A DNA stretch of 64,000 nucleotides from Sulfopaludibacter sp035606355 (GTDB lineage: Bacteria; Acidobacteriota; Terriglobia; Bryobacterales; Bryobacteraceae): the NCBI GenBank assembly GCA_035606355.1, contig DATNFO010000001.1, positions 1 to 64,000 on the forward strand. The letters run 5' to 3'. Shown in pieces: positions 46,370-55,455 of the stretch (its first letter is position 1; each line of letters starts with the position of its first letter). The translations under genes and the position numbers were made by a program. The notes beneath the pieces were generated by a model. It saw only the letters and a list, made by a program, of their open reading frames with translations, made no database searches and was not told the origin of the DNA.

Positions 46370-48013
46370 ATGGTCGCCAAATCGACGGTAACGAATTCGC
46401 GTTTCAGGAATTGGTCTTCGTGCCTCCAGCGGCATAACGACTCAATTCTGTTGCGAGTCATGGCTGTGCTGACTATTGCCGGGACGGTGGCGACCGCCGA
46501 TACCTATCCGCGGCAAACCGATGTGGATGCCGACCACTACATCTTTCAGATCACGATCGTCGACGACAGTGACGTGATTTCCGGCGAAGCGCTTGCCTCC
46601 ATCCGGTTCCTTAGGGATGGAATCCGCGAGTTTTCGCTCGATCTGGCATCCACCATGAACGTGTCCCAGGTGAAATCCGGCGAAACGCCAGCGCCGTATT
46701 CTCACCGGGACGACCGGCTGACCATCTCACTCGTGACGCCGACTAGAGCCGGCGAGCGGAGACAGTTCTCTGTGACGTATCAGGGGAAGCCGTCGAGCGG
46801 TCTCTATTTTTCAAAGAATAGCCACGGCGACCGGGGGATCTTCAGCGTGAACTGGCCGAACCTGGCGCACCAGTGGATTCCGATTATTGACCATCCGTAC
46901 GATAAGGCGACTAGCGAGTTCATCGTGATCGCACCTTCCAAGTACCAGGTCGCGGCAAACGGGCTGCTTCAGGAAGAGCGCGATCTCGGCGATGGACGGC
47001 GGCTCACGCATTGGAAGCAATCGGCGCCGATCGCGTCTTGGCTGAACGCGATCGCGGTGGCACAGTTCGCACATCGTAACTTCGGTACTGCAGCGGGGGT
47101 TCAATTGCAGACCTGGGTTCCCTACCAGGAGCGCGACGCGGGAATCGCAGCCTTCGAGACACCGACACGTCAGGCAATCGAGTTCTTTAACGACCACATC
47201 GGCCCGTACCCGTACGAGAAGTTGGCGAATGTGTGGGCGTGGGCGCCGGGGTTCGGGGGCGGGACCGAACATGCGAGCGTCATTTTCTACGGTTGCTGCC
47301 GGTCGAATCCGGCCACCGTCTGGCATGAAATCGCGCACCAGTGGTTCGGCGACGCGGTTACGGAAAACGACTGGGATGATGTGTGGCTGAGCGAAGGGTT
47401 CGCGACCTATTTCACCAATTTGACAGCGGAACATTTCAACGGCCGCGACGCTTTTCTGGCGCGCGTAAAGGCTGACCGCGAACGCATCCTGGCCGCGGAG
47501 AAGAGCAACCCGGGGCAGACGGTCGTTCACAATAATCTCTTCGATATGACGAAGGTCCTCGCGCCGAGCGTAATCATCTATCAAAAGGGCGGATGGGTGT
47601 TGCACATGCTACGTGGCCAAGTGGGGACAGATAAATTCTGGCAGGGCATTCGTGATTACTATCACCGGTACCGCGATGGCAACGCATCGAGTGACGCGTT
47701 TCGTCGCGTGATGGAAGAAAACTCCGGCCAGGAACTTGGGTGGTTCTTCCAGCAGTGGCTGCATCGCCCGGCATCTCCGAGCGTGTCGGGCACGTGGAGA
47801 TACGACGCACCGGACAAGAAAGTGGAGATCGATTTGGCTCAGACGCAGCAGGGGGACCTCTATCGACTTCCGCTCGAATCGCGATCGCCGTTGATGGGAG
47901 CGCACAACCGGCCATTCAGAAAATCGACTTCACGCAAAGGGAGCAGCATTTCGAGATCGCCGCTGATAAACCGCCATCCGGCGTCGTGCTGGATCCGAAC
48001 GCCTGGATATTGA
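46370..48013 (+). CDS. Secreted M1-family metallopeptidase, C-terminus frameshifted
   Basis: 547 aa as read. N-terminal hydrophobic export segment (LLRVMAVLTIAGTVATA). Beta-rich domain, then the catalytic part: GGTEHASVIFY (in place of GAMEN), zinc motif HEIAHQWFG with H319, E320, H323, and WLSEGFATYF with the third ligand E342, the correct 18-residue spacing. The final ~48 residues are out of frame: from about 47873 the natural continuation (IAIAVDGSAQPAIQKIDF, SGVVLDPNAWILMNVRFEK) is in another frame ending at 48039. One missing base at GAATCG would explain it. The catalytic domain is whole. Confidence 0.85.
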   Translation: MVAKSTVTNSRFRNWSSCLQRHNDSILLRVMAVLTIAGTVATADTYPRQTDVDADHYIFQITIVDDSDVISGEALASIRFLRDGIREFSLDLASTMNVSQVKSGETPAPYSHRDDRLTISLVTPTRAGERRQFSVTYQGKPSSGLYFSKNSHGDRGIFSVNWPNLAHQWIPIIDHPYDKATSEFIVIAPSKYQVAANGLLQEERDLGDGRRLTHWKQSAPIASWLNAIAVAQFAHRNFGTAAGVQLQTWVPYQERDAGIAAFETPTRQAIEFFNDHIGPYPYEKLANVWAWAPGFGGGTEHASVIFYGCCRSNPATVWHEIAHQWFGDAVTENDWDDVWLSEGFATYFTNLTAEHFNGRDAFLARVKADRERILAAEKSNPGQTVVHNNLFDMTKVLAPSVIIYQKGGWVLHMLRGQVGTDKFWQGIRDYYHRYRDGNASSDAFRRVMEENSGQELGWFFQQWLHRPASPSVSGTWRYDAPDKKVEIDLAQTQQGDLYRLPLESRSPLMGAHNRPFRKSTSRKGSSISRSPLINRHPASCWIRTPGY

Positions 48014-48142
48014 TGAACGTGCGTTTCGAGAAACGATAGAGCTGCCGGGAGATCTTCGTCGCTGACTTTTTCCCGCGAGCATCCAAGCGTCCTGCCTCAC
48101 GTATTCGTTACCATCGGAAACAGAGCTACTCTGGAGCCATCC

Positions 48143-48412
48143 ATGTGTCGAAACATAAGGCCGCTTTTCAATTTCGATCCCCCGGTTACCGAAGGGGAGA
48201 TTCATGCGGCATCGATTCAATTCGTCAGGAAGATCACGGGCTTTAACAAACCTTCGCAGGCGAACGAGGAGATTTTCGTTGCCGCCGTCGATGACATCGA
48301 TGCAATCTGCAGCCGTCTTCTACGATCGCTAGCCACGAATGCGCCGGCCAAGAACCGCGAGAAGGAGGCGGCCAAGGCTAAAGCCCGCGCTGCACAGCGG
48401 TTTCGATCTTGA
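48143..48412 (+). CDS. DUF2277 family protein
   Basis: 89 aa. MCRNIRPLFNFDPPVTEGEIHAAS-like start, ALQFVRK-type segment IQFVRKITGFNKPSQANEEIFVAAVDDI and a basic Lys/Arg/Ala tail are the full DUF2277 pattern. Small cytoplasmic protein of unknown function, widespread in Actinobacteria, Acidobacteria and Proteobacteria. It stands alone. Confidence 0.9.
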   Translation: MCRNIRPLFNFDPPVTEGEIHAASIQFVRKITGFNKPSQANEEIFVAAVDDIDAICSRLLRSLATNAPAKNREKEAAKAKARAAQRFRS

Positions 48413-48510
48413 CGACAGGCTGGCGGCCATCTTGCTGCACGACCGCTCGTACGCCGTGCTTTTTCTCTGCTCTGCGCCGAGCCGCATTTGCACACCGCGT
48501 TCGATATAGA

Positions 48511-49545
48511 ATGTTGTCCGTGAGTAAAATCGGACTTGTCTTTCTAATCTCGCTGGCAACTGCCGCCATGCCCGTCTGTGCGCAAGGCATTCAAAAGCTG
48601 GATGCCGCCATGGACGAATTGCTGGACGCCAATGCGGCGGTGGAACGCGTCGCCACCGGCTTCGATAAATGGACCGAAGGCCCCGTATGGACGCATGCGC
48701 AGACCCTGCTGTTCGCCGAGATTCCGGCCAATAGCATCATTCAATGGAAGCCGGGGGGGAAGGCCGAAGTGTTTCTGCATCCGAGCGGCTACAAAGGATC
48801 GCAGCCCTTCACCGGACCGGAACCGGGCTCCAACGGGATGACCGTCGACACCAAAGGCCGCCTCACCGTGGCCGGTCACGCTCAACGCAACGTATGGAGA
48901 CTGGAGACGCTCGACGGCAAGGGCCGGGTGACGGTCCTCGCCGACACATTCGAAGGCAAGCCGCTCAACAGCCCGAACGATTTGGTGTACAGATCGGACG
49001 GCTCACTGTACTTCACGGATCCGCCTTACGGCCTGCCCACGCAACAGGACAATGACCCCGGCAAGAAATTGACCGTGAACGGCGTCTACCGAATTCGCGG
49101 CGCACGCAATCGTGCCGCCGGATCGCCGCCCGATGGCGCGCAGGTGCAGTTGCTGATCAAAGATCTTACGCGGCCGAACGGCATTGCGTTCTCACCCGAT
49201 GAAAAAACCCTGTACGTCAGCAACTCCGGTCCGCAAAAGTGGATGCGCTACACCGTAAATAGTGACGGAACAGTGGGCGAAGGCAAACTTCTCTTCGATG
49301 CTTCCGGCGAGAAGGGCGTCGGCGGACCTGACGGCATCAAGGTGGACCGCCGCGGGAATATTTGGGGCTCTGGACCCGGCGGCGTCTGGATTTTGTCGCC
49401 CGAGGGCAAACACCTGGGCACAATTCCCGTCCCGGAGCGGGTATCCAACGTCGCTTGGGGTGACCAGGACGGGAAGACGCTCAACATCACCGCGAGCACC
49501 AGCATCTATCGCATACGCACCAAGGTCGGCGGGGTTAAGCCGTAG
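48511..49545 (+). CDS. Secreted SMP-30/gluconolactonase-like protein
   Basis: 344 aa from the ATG at 48511. Signal peptide 1-25 (GLVFLISLATAAMPVCAQ). Six-bladed propeller of the SMP-30 family: TEGPVWTHAQTLLFAEIPANSI, GSNGMTVDTKGRL, LNSPNDLVYRSDGSLYFTDPPYG, RPNGIAFSPDEKTLYVSNSG, GPDGIKVDRRGNIWGSGPGGVW. The metal ligands Glu (TEGP), Asn (SPND), Asn (RPNG) and Asp (GPDG) are present. It opens sugar lactones in the periplasm. Confidence 0.93.
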   Translation: MLSVSKIGLVFLISLATAAMPVCAQGIQKLDAAMDELLDANAAVERVATGFDKWTEGPVWTHAQTLLFAEIPANSIIQWKPGGKAEVFLHPSGYKGSQPFTGPEPGSNGMTVDTKGRLTVAGHAQRNVWRLETLDGKGRVTVLADTFEGKPLNSPNDLVYRSDGSLYFTDPPYGLPTQQDNDPGKKLTVNGVYRIRGARNRAAGSPPDGAQVQLLIKDLTRPNGIAFSPDEKTLYVSNSGPQKWMRYTVNSDGTVGEGKLLFDASGEKGVGGPDGIKVDRRGNIWGSGPGGVWILSPEGKHLGTIPVPERVSNVAWGDQDGKTLNITASTSIYRIRTKVGGVKP

Positions 49546-50169
49546 CTCGGGATCGATACAACAACCTGTTCGGGCTTCGGAAAGTCCACCTCAAGCGCTG
49601 TACCTGAGTTGCCGATAGCGCCGAATCAAATTGTTCGTGCGGAATAAGTCCAGGGCCCTTGGACATTCGCAAACAGATGACCGCGGGCGCCGCGGAAAGC
49701 GTATCCTGGATTTTCGCGACGCGAGCGTTGCAAAACTGCCGATACCGAAACACATGCAGGATTAGAGACCATGACGGACGGATTTCCTTGAGCAGCGCAG
49801 AGCGCAACTCGGCCCAAACCTGCGGGAAGCCTTTGTGGAATCAATGCGGCGGGAGGGCCTTGCATATCAACGCTCGGTACCTGTCACGCCAGTGGCGGCG
49901 GAAACCGTGCTGAGTAGGGACCAGAGATTGTGCGTGGGAGGCGTCTTCCGTCGGCACACACGATTATCTCCAGCCCGGCTGACTTGTTCGCAGCTGAGTT
50001 CACGCCTTGTACAGTTCGACAAATCCCCGGCGCCCCGGGTTGGTCGTTGCGCGATACGCGGTCAGCTTCCCAGTAAAGAGAAGTCGGCTCCCGCGGGTGA
50101 GGCGGCTTGCCATTCCCATAACTGCCGCCAAGTGTCTTCGTTTGGAATTGGCCCGCGAGTTGACTTTGC
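49546..50169. other. Gene-free stretch, start of a remnant region
   Basis: No intact gene is seen. Short frames are open on both strands but none shows a recognisable domain. A minus-strand frame at 50000-50119 (LLFTGKLTAYRATTNPG) looks protein-like and may be a scrap of an exported protein. The right edge joins the TonB-receptor fragment below. Confidence 0.4.
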
Positions 50170-50242
50170 GGCTGCCGCTCGGATTGTCGAACTTCGGTGT
50201 GTTCGTCAGGTTGAACGTCTCCCCGCGCAACTCTAGATTGAC
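50170..50242 (-). repeat. 73-bp inverted copy of a TonB-receptor segment
   Basis: Its reverse complement matches 45742-45814 in the intact receptor gene at 69 of 73 positions by eye. It encodes NLELRGETFNLTNTPKFDNPSG, the conserved last-strands motif of Oar-like receptors. Homology ends abruptly at both sides, so this is a scrap of a related receptor gene. Confidence 0.75.
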
Positions 50243-50245
50243 CAT

Positions 50246-50351
50246 GCTTGTTGCGGACGCCATTGTCATGCTGGTGTCGTTAGCGGCATGCTTTCTACCT
50301 GCTCGGCGAGCGGCATTGTTGGACCCTCTTGTCGCACTCCGTTCTGAATAG
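50246..50351 (+). pseudogene. C-terminal scrap of an ADOP/MacB-like permease
   Basis: Reads ADAIVMLVSLAACFLPARRA followed by LLDPLVALRSE and a stop: the last transmembrane helix and the invariant tail of ADOP permeases. It starts right after the inverted TonB scrap. No other part of the permease precedes it. Confidence 0.7.
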
Positions 50352-50583
50352 ATCGGGCAAGCGCGACGCCTCCGCTTAAGCGCTCTGCTCAGGGAAGAAG
50401 GCTTGTTACAGATAGCCGGAACGCTATTGCTTTGATTTTGGTTGCAGATCCGATTTCGGCGGAAGGAGGGTGGGCTGATCGCCCGTATAAAAGCGGGTTA
50501 CCTTTTCGAACCCGGCTCGTATCTCCTTTGGAAGGGAAAGCCGGCCCGTTTTTTGAAAACAATTCGCCTCCAGGAGGGGTAAT

Positions 50584-51558
50584 TTGTACAAGGAACTCGT
50601 TATTCTCGCCGTATTGCTGCCCACCGCCTGCATCGCCGCGAGCGAACGCGTAGACCTAGAGGGGCTGGTGCTGTCAGTATCGGACGCGCGCTGCGCGCAG
50701 ATCTTTCACATCGTGGACCAGCTATCGTTGTGGGATGTGTACTCGCACCGGCAGTATTCGCGCTGGGCAGAAGACACTCACCTGCTCGACCAAGCTGACC
50801 GCGAGCTGCTGAAGAAGCATGCGGAGCTACGCAAGAAGCGGGGTTGGGGAAACGGGTTCGAGCAGACGTTCCTGGTGGATGACTCCATCGAGCATGCAGC
50901 CGCTACAGGCATTGCGGCCGGACTGCTCAGAGCGGATGAGGCGAATGCCGAGCGCGATATCCTCCTGCACTTCGCGCCCAAACTGGAGCCGTTATTGCAG
51001 GAACGGCAGGCGGCAATCAATGCTATCCAAAAACAGCTCGTCGCTCGACGAGCCGAGTTGGCACCGCTTGTGCAGCAGTTAGCGCATTTTGGCGAAATTA
51101 AGGAGCCGCCAACGGTGGCGGTCTTCCTGGTGTCCAATGCCGAAGAGCGAGACGGTGGAGGTGGGGCCAATGGCGGCAGGATTGTGGTTGAAGTGCCACT
51201 CCGAGATCCGATAGGCGTGCTGTTGCACGAGTCGCTGCATCAGCTGCTCCGCCCGCAGGAGCCGGCGATTAAAGCTGCGGCGGAAGCGGCTGGAATGGAT
51301 TCAACTCTGCTTAAAGAGGGAATTGCTTACGCGCTGTACCCCGGTGTCACTGCAGATACGGAGCAGGGGGATCGGTTAGTCGAGGATTTGGTCCGGATGC
51401 AACTGCGTGGCGCGCCGGCTTCGGACCATTTTCTTCAGTTCAACCAGCTCGCGGCTGTGATTCGCCCGCTGCTTAAAGCAGCGCTGGCCCCTAACGAGAC
51501 GATTTCAACTTTCCTGCCCAGAGCCACTGCAAAGTGGCGGGCTGTGACCACCCTATAG
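50584..51558 (+). CDS. Unrecognised secreted protein with an HExxH motif
   Basis: 324 aa; TTG start at 50584 supported by AGGAGGGG 6 nt upstream. Signal-like N-terminus (ELVILAVLLPTACIAA). Mostly helical, with a charged region about residues 130-165 that may be coiled coil. Residues 215-219 are HESLH inside VLLHESLHQLL, fitting a zinc-peptidase active helix; a third ligand could be the Glu of KEGIAYAL, about 25 residues later. I do not recognise a family. It is intact although both flanks are decayed genes. Confidence 0.6.
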   Translation: MYKELVILAVLLPTACIAASERVDLEGLVLSVSDARCAQIFHIVDQLSLWDVYSHRQYSRWAEDTHLLDQADRELLKKHAELRKKRGWGNGFEQTFLVDDSIEHAAATGIAAGLLRADEANAERDILLHFAPKLEPLLQERQAAINAIQKQLVARRAELAPLVQQLAHFGEIKEPPTVAVFLVSNAEERDGGGGANGGRIVVEVPLRDPIGVLLHESLHQLLRPQEPAIKAAAEAAGMDSTLLKEGIAYALYPGVTADTEQGDRLVEDLVRMQLRGAPASDHFLQFNQLAAVIRPLLKAALAPNETISTFLPRATAKWRAVTTL

Positions 51559-51698
51559 GTGTTGACGGTGCATCGCGACGAACCGCCGTGACTTGAAGTC
51601 CGGCACCGCGCGCACGAACCGGAGGGCTCCACAGTGTCGTGAACGACGGGCCGCAGTCCTGGGAAACGTACACCGGCACGCGTCGTCCAAATGCGATA

Positions 51699-51836
51699 TT
51701 TCGGAGCCTTGGTATCGCAGAGACGGCGGAGGGGCTGGGCGTGTCCGCCGTCACTGTCACTCGAGACTGGCAAGCCGCGCGGGCTTGGCTGGCGCGGGAA
51801 CTCGGCGCCGGCGCGGATAGGATTGGAGTCACCTAG
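51699..51836 (+). pseudogene. C-terminal scrap of an ECF sigma factor (region 4)
   Basis: Reads FRSLGIAETAEGLGVS, then AVTVTRDWQAARAWLARELG and a stop: the region-4 helix-turn-helix end of the same sigma-70 X6 family whose N-terminus survives at 9866-10077. Regions 2-3 are missing here. It precedes an ADOP N-terminal scrap by about 390 bp. Confidence 0.7.
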
Positions 51837-52225
51837 TTCTGGACGCGCCCGCTTAACAGCTCAAAGGCTTCCTTGTAGGCGTTAGCGTTAACCCCAGTCT
51901 AGTCAATCGCGCGCCAACGCGGCGAGTCCCGTTTTCAAGAAGCGATGTTCGGTTTCGGTCACGGGCAAAAGAGCAACGCTTGCTATCCAAACATGGTTGT
52001 GGGGTGCCGCACCCGTTAGTCACCTACGGTCCAAAAACCGATGAATCCGTGGAGGTCGAGGACCCATTACCAAGTCGCCTGGCTCTCTTGGCCTCGATCC
52101 ACTGCTGTTCAAACTTGCCAACCCGCAACGCCAAGTGCTCCCATTAGCCTTCGGAAATCTGGAGCGCTCGGACCTCCTGAATCGCCGCGCTGAAGTACTG
52201 GGTCGTTAGCTGCAACGAGTTCGCC
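51837..52225. other. Gene-free stretch between two remnants
   Basis: No plus-strand gene. The minus strand from 52226 reads MANSLQLTTQYFSAAIQEVR, meets a TAA after 27 codons, then continues protein-like (EHLALRVGKFEQQWIEAKR) to about 52030. It may be a small decayed gene; support is weak. Confidence 0.3.
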
Positions 52226-52590
52226 ATGGGTCTCCGCCATATCTTTCGCAGACTAGCCGGCGCGCCCGGATTCACTGTGATGGCCGTCGCAACGCTCGCG
52301 CTTGGCATCGGCATCAACACTGTGGTGTTCACGCTGTACGGCTCGGTGGCTTCAGGCAGTTCCCCGTTCACGCCCCTGAGGAGATGGTCCGTTTCGGATG
52401 GCATAGCGGCGGGTTTCCATCGGACAAGTTTTCGTGGAGCCAATACCAGAGGTTGGCCGAAATCACGCGTTCGTTCAGGTCAGTGATCGCCACGTCGACT
52501 CCGCAAACGTTCATCTGCCGGTTACCGGATTCGGCACCCGGTACCACAGCACTTATCGCATGCCGCCATCGCCATGTTTCGTGTCCGTAG
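52226..52590 (+). pseudogene. N-terminal scrap of an ADOP/MacB-like permease
   Basis: Frame 1 reads RRLAGAPGFTVMAVATLALGIG, the invariant first transmembrane start of ADOP permeases, then INTVVFTLYGSVA. Near 52350 one base appears to be missing and the homology continues in frame 2: FRQFPVHAPEEMVRFGW, SWSQYQRLAEITRSFRSV. After about 52590 it degenerates. The periplasmic and C-terminal parts are not found downstream. Confidence 0.75.
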
Positions 52591-52911
52591 CTCACTCCCA
52601 GCCTGGTCGCCGGCTCTCACTTCGTTGGGCTATGTTCGCCGTGGTGCTGCCCATTTAGCTTCCGGCGAAGCTGGTTGGGAACTCGTCCAAATTGTCACGG
52701 AGGGCGGCGACGCCGTTAGTTGGGCCGGCGGATTGCCGCTGGCCATCTTCAAGATGTACGAATACGCCGAAATTACAGCGAATTGAGGAGCAGTACGAGT
52801 TTACGACGAGAAGCACGAGACCGGGCCGGCTCACGGCCGCTCACGCCGGGCACGAACTAAGCACCGGGCGTGCTGGCGGGCGCCCTGCGGTTCTGTGGTA
52901 GTATCCCCGTC

Positions 52912-54135
52912 ATGCGGCGATTCAATTTTTTTGCACTTGGGGTGGTCCTGGTTTGCGCTGTGGCAAGCGCGCAGCCTTCGAAGACGTTTGACGAGTATGT
53001 GGTGGATACCGAAGGGGGCCACGCGGTCCTATTCGTATCTCCCACTGGGGAAGCATTGCTGGAAGACACCGGGAATCCCGGGACACGCGATACCGACCGG
53101 ATCATGGAGGTGATCAACGCCGCCGGCGTAAAACAGATCGATCACCTGATCATCACGCACTACCACGTGGACCACATCGGCGGACTGGAGGAACTGGCGA
53201 AGCGTATCGAGATCAAGCATTACATCGATCACGGGCCGACCGTGGAAGAACGCGAGCAGGTGCGGGACTTTCAGGCGAAGTACGCCGAGCTTTACTCGAA
53301 AGCCAAGCACACAGTAGTCAAACCCGGCGACAAGATTTCCTTTGGTCCGGTGGACGTCACTGTGGTGACTTCGGCCAAACAGGTGATCAAGAAGCCGCTG
53401 CCGGGCGGCGGAATTCCGAATCCCGCCTGCGCGGAATTCAAAGCGCGCGACGATTCCGATACTCAGGCGGAGAACAAGCAATCGGTGGGGGTCGTTTACA
53501 GCTACGGAAAGTACCGGTCCGTGGATCTCGGCGACTTCACCTTCAATGAGGAGGAGCAGCTGATGTGTCCGTCAAATCCGATCGGCCACGTCAGCTTGTT
53601 TTTGACGTCGCATCACGGGATCAATCAATCGAACTCCGTCGCACTGATACACGGCCTTGCACCGACCGTTGCCATCATGCACAATTCGACGCGAAAAGGC
53701 GGCGCACTCACGACTATGCAAGCCCTCTGGACGTCTCCCGGATTGCAGGATCTTTGGCAGCTTCACTGGGCATATGCCGCCGGCCTGGAATACAACACGC
53801 CTGGATTGTTCATCGCCAACACCGAAGATCCGGCGACCGTTGCAGGAGTGATTACGGGCGCCATTCCGGCCGGCTTTGGAGGTTTGGGCGGCGGACGTGG
53901 AGCCGGGCGCGGGGCCGGTGCGCCACCCGCTGCCGGTGCGCCACCCGCTGCCGGGGCACCTCCGCAGGTCGGCGCTACCCCGCCCCCGGGCCGCGGTCCG
54001 GGTGGTTTCGGCGGTGGCCGCGGCGGCCATAACGGCCCGGCATTTTATATCAAGGTGTCGGCGCGGCCGGACGGATCGTTCACGGTTACGAACACACGCA
54101 ATAACTTCAGCAAGACCTATAACGCGGCTAAGTAA
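52912..54135 (+). CDS. Secreted MBL-fold (ComEC/Rec2-like) metallo-hydrolase
   Basis: 407 aa from ATG 52912. Signal peptide 1-20. Metallo-beta-lactamase motif THYHVDHIGG with H83, H85, D87, H88; GDFTFNEEEQL and TSHHGINQSNS supply further ligands (Asp and His). This is the variant of the ComEC C-terminal-like hydrolases. From about residue 322 a Gly/Arg/Ala/Pro-rich insert with an 18-bp tandem repeat interrupts it before a short C-terminal strand (FYIKVSARPDGSFTVTN). Substrate unknown. Confidence 0.82.
   Translation: MRRFNFFALGVVLVCAVASAQPSKTFDEYVVDTEGGHAVLFVSPTGEALLEDTGNPGTRDTDRIMEVINAAGVKQIDHLIITHYHVDHIGGLEELAKRIEIKHYIDHGPTVEEREQVRDFQAKYAELYSKAKHTVVKPGDKISFGPVDVTVVTSAKQVIKKPLPGGGIPNPACAEFKARDDSDTQAENKQSVGVVYSYGKYRSVDLGDFTFNEEEQLMCPSNPIGHVSLFLTSHHGINQSNSVALIHGLAPTVAIMHNSTRKGGALTTMQALWTSPGLQDLWQLHWAYAAGLEYNTPGLFIANTEDPATVAGVITGAIPAGFGGLGGGRGAGRGAGAPPAAGAPPAAGAPPQVGATPPPGRGPGGFGGGRGGHNGPAFYIKVSARPDGSFTVTNTRNNFSKTYNAAK
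53914..53967 (+). repeat. 18-bp tandem repeat encoding GAPPAA units
   Basis: Two identical 18-bp units (53914-53931 and 53932-53949) and a third degenerate unit code for AGAPPA repeats inside the low-complexity insert of the MBL protein. Copy number could vary between strains by slippage without changing frame. Confidence 0.8.
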
Positions 54136-54148
54136 CTTACGAGACGTG

Positions 54149-54206
54149 TCTCCCCGAAGGCGCCTTCGACGATCTCGAGATGCGACGTCGAGGGCGCCTT
54201 CGGAGA
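54149..54206. terminator. Bidirectional hairpin between convergent genes
   Basis: Left arm ccgaaggcgccttcgac (54154-54170) and right arm gtcgagggcgccttcgg (54187-54203) pair with few mismatches, extended by tctcc/ggaga. The 16-nt loop lies in the 80-bp gap between two convergent genes. No strong T-run is seen, so termination is inferred from position and stem strength. Confidence 0.5.
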
Positions 54207-54216
54207 CCAGTATGCG

Positions 54217-55395
54217 TTAGTTCTTGGCGTACTTCTTCAAATCGGCTTCCGACACTTCGCCGCCGTACACATTCCCTGCGGCATCGGCAGTGACGCCTTC
54301 GACTCCGTGCGTCCCGTTGTAATCCATATGTTCCATGTCGGTGTATGGAATGAAGGCCCGGACCTTGCCGTCTTTCACGCTTCCGATGCGAATTCCCCGC
54401 TTGAAGCCTGGATTGCGGGGCGGGTTGGACTCCGAGTCGGCGGAATAAAGGACGTCGTTGCCATCGATATAGAGCCCGCTGGGACGCCCGAACTGCCGCC
54501 AGATTTCCAGCAGTTTCCCGTCGCTCGAAAAGACCTGAATCCGGCTGTTGGCACGATCGCCGACAAACAGCCGTCCTTGCGAATCCAGCGCCACCGCGTG
54601 CGGGGTGTCGAATTCACCTGGGCCAGTCCCTTTCTTCCCCCACTCCATGAGGAACTTCCCATCCTTGTTGAACTTCATGATGCGCGAAACGGTGTTCTCA
54701 TGGCCGTCCGCCACGAAGATGTCGCCGTTCGGCGCAGTGACAAGTGCGCACGGCCCGTTGAACGTATCGTGGGTCAAACCCGCTTCGCCGGCCTTTCCAA
54801 GCTTCATCAGAACCTTGCCGTCAGGGCTGAACTTGATTACCTGGTTGCCCTTGCCGTTGGAGGCGCGAGCGTCCGCCACCCAAACGTTTCCGTCCTTGTC
54901 GACCCAAAGCCCGTGCGGGTACACCAGGAGGCCCGCACCAAAGTTTTTCAGCATCTTGCCGCTGGCATCGAATTCGAAAATGGGAGCGAGATCGGAGTTG
55001 CCGCAGGCTCCCGGTCCCGTAACACATCGGTCGGCGACCCAGATGTTGCCGTCGGGCCCGGCGCCGATGGCGCTGATGGCGCCGAGTTTCCTGCCGGCCG
55101 GCAATTGCGGCCAGTTCGGAACTTCGCGATACGGATCGGGTTGGGAATTCGGCAATTGCGCTTCGCCATCGACGTACTTCACGCCATCGATGGTTCGAAA
55201 CTGGTTGACGTTGGGGTCAGGCGCGCCTGCCATTCCGCGGCCGCCCCTGCCGCCCCTGCCGCCTCTTCCGCCGGCCGGCGAGGCTTGCCCCGCGGGCGGG
55301 TTGGGAGGTTGACCGTGCAAGGCATTGGGAACTAAATTCAGCGCCATGATGGCGCTTATTGCCAGTTTGGCCGGATTCGTAAATCGTCTTGGCAT
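54217..55395 (-). CDS. Secreted NHL-repeat beta-propeller protein
   Basis: 392 aa. Signal peptide 1-28. Residues about 40-60 are GGRGGRGGRGGRG-type low complexity. Then six NHL-like blades: NIWVADRCVTGPGACG, YPHGLWVDKDGNVWVADA, GPCALVTAPNGDIFVADG, TPHAVALDSQGRLFVGDRANSRIQVF, GRPSGLYIDGNDVLYSADSES, and a last blade VEGVTADAAGNVYGGEV. Similar propellers occur in peptidyl-alpha-hydroxyglycine lyases and as adhesion or substrate-binding modules. Catalytic assignment is not possible from what is seen. Confidence 0.85.
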   Translation of the reverse strand: MPRRFTNPAKLAISAIMALNLVPNALHGQPPNPPAGQASPAGGRGGRGGRGGRGMAGAPDPNVNQFRTIDGVKYVDGEAQLPNSQPDPYREVPNWPQLPAGRKLGAISAIGAGPDGNIWVADRCVTGPGACGNSDLAPIFEFDASGKMLKNFGAGLLVYPHGLWVDKDGNVWVADARASNGKGNQVIKFSPDGKVLMKLGKAGEAGLTHDTFNGPCALVTAPNGDIFVADGHENTVSRIMKFNKDGKFLMEWGKKGTGPGEFDTPHAVALDSQGRLFVGDRANSRIQVFSSDGKLLEIWRQFGRPSGLYIDGNDVLYSADSESNPPRNPGFKRGIRIGSVKDGKVRAFIPYTDMEHMDYNGTHGVEGVTADAAGNVYGGEVSEADLKKYAKN

Positions 55396-55455
55396 TTTTG
55401 TACTGTATCACCGCGGCCCCTCCGCAGCGCACAAATCCGCGCTAGGATAAGACCC

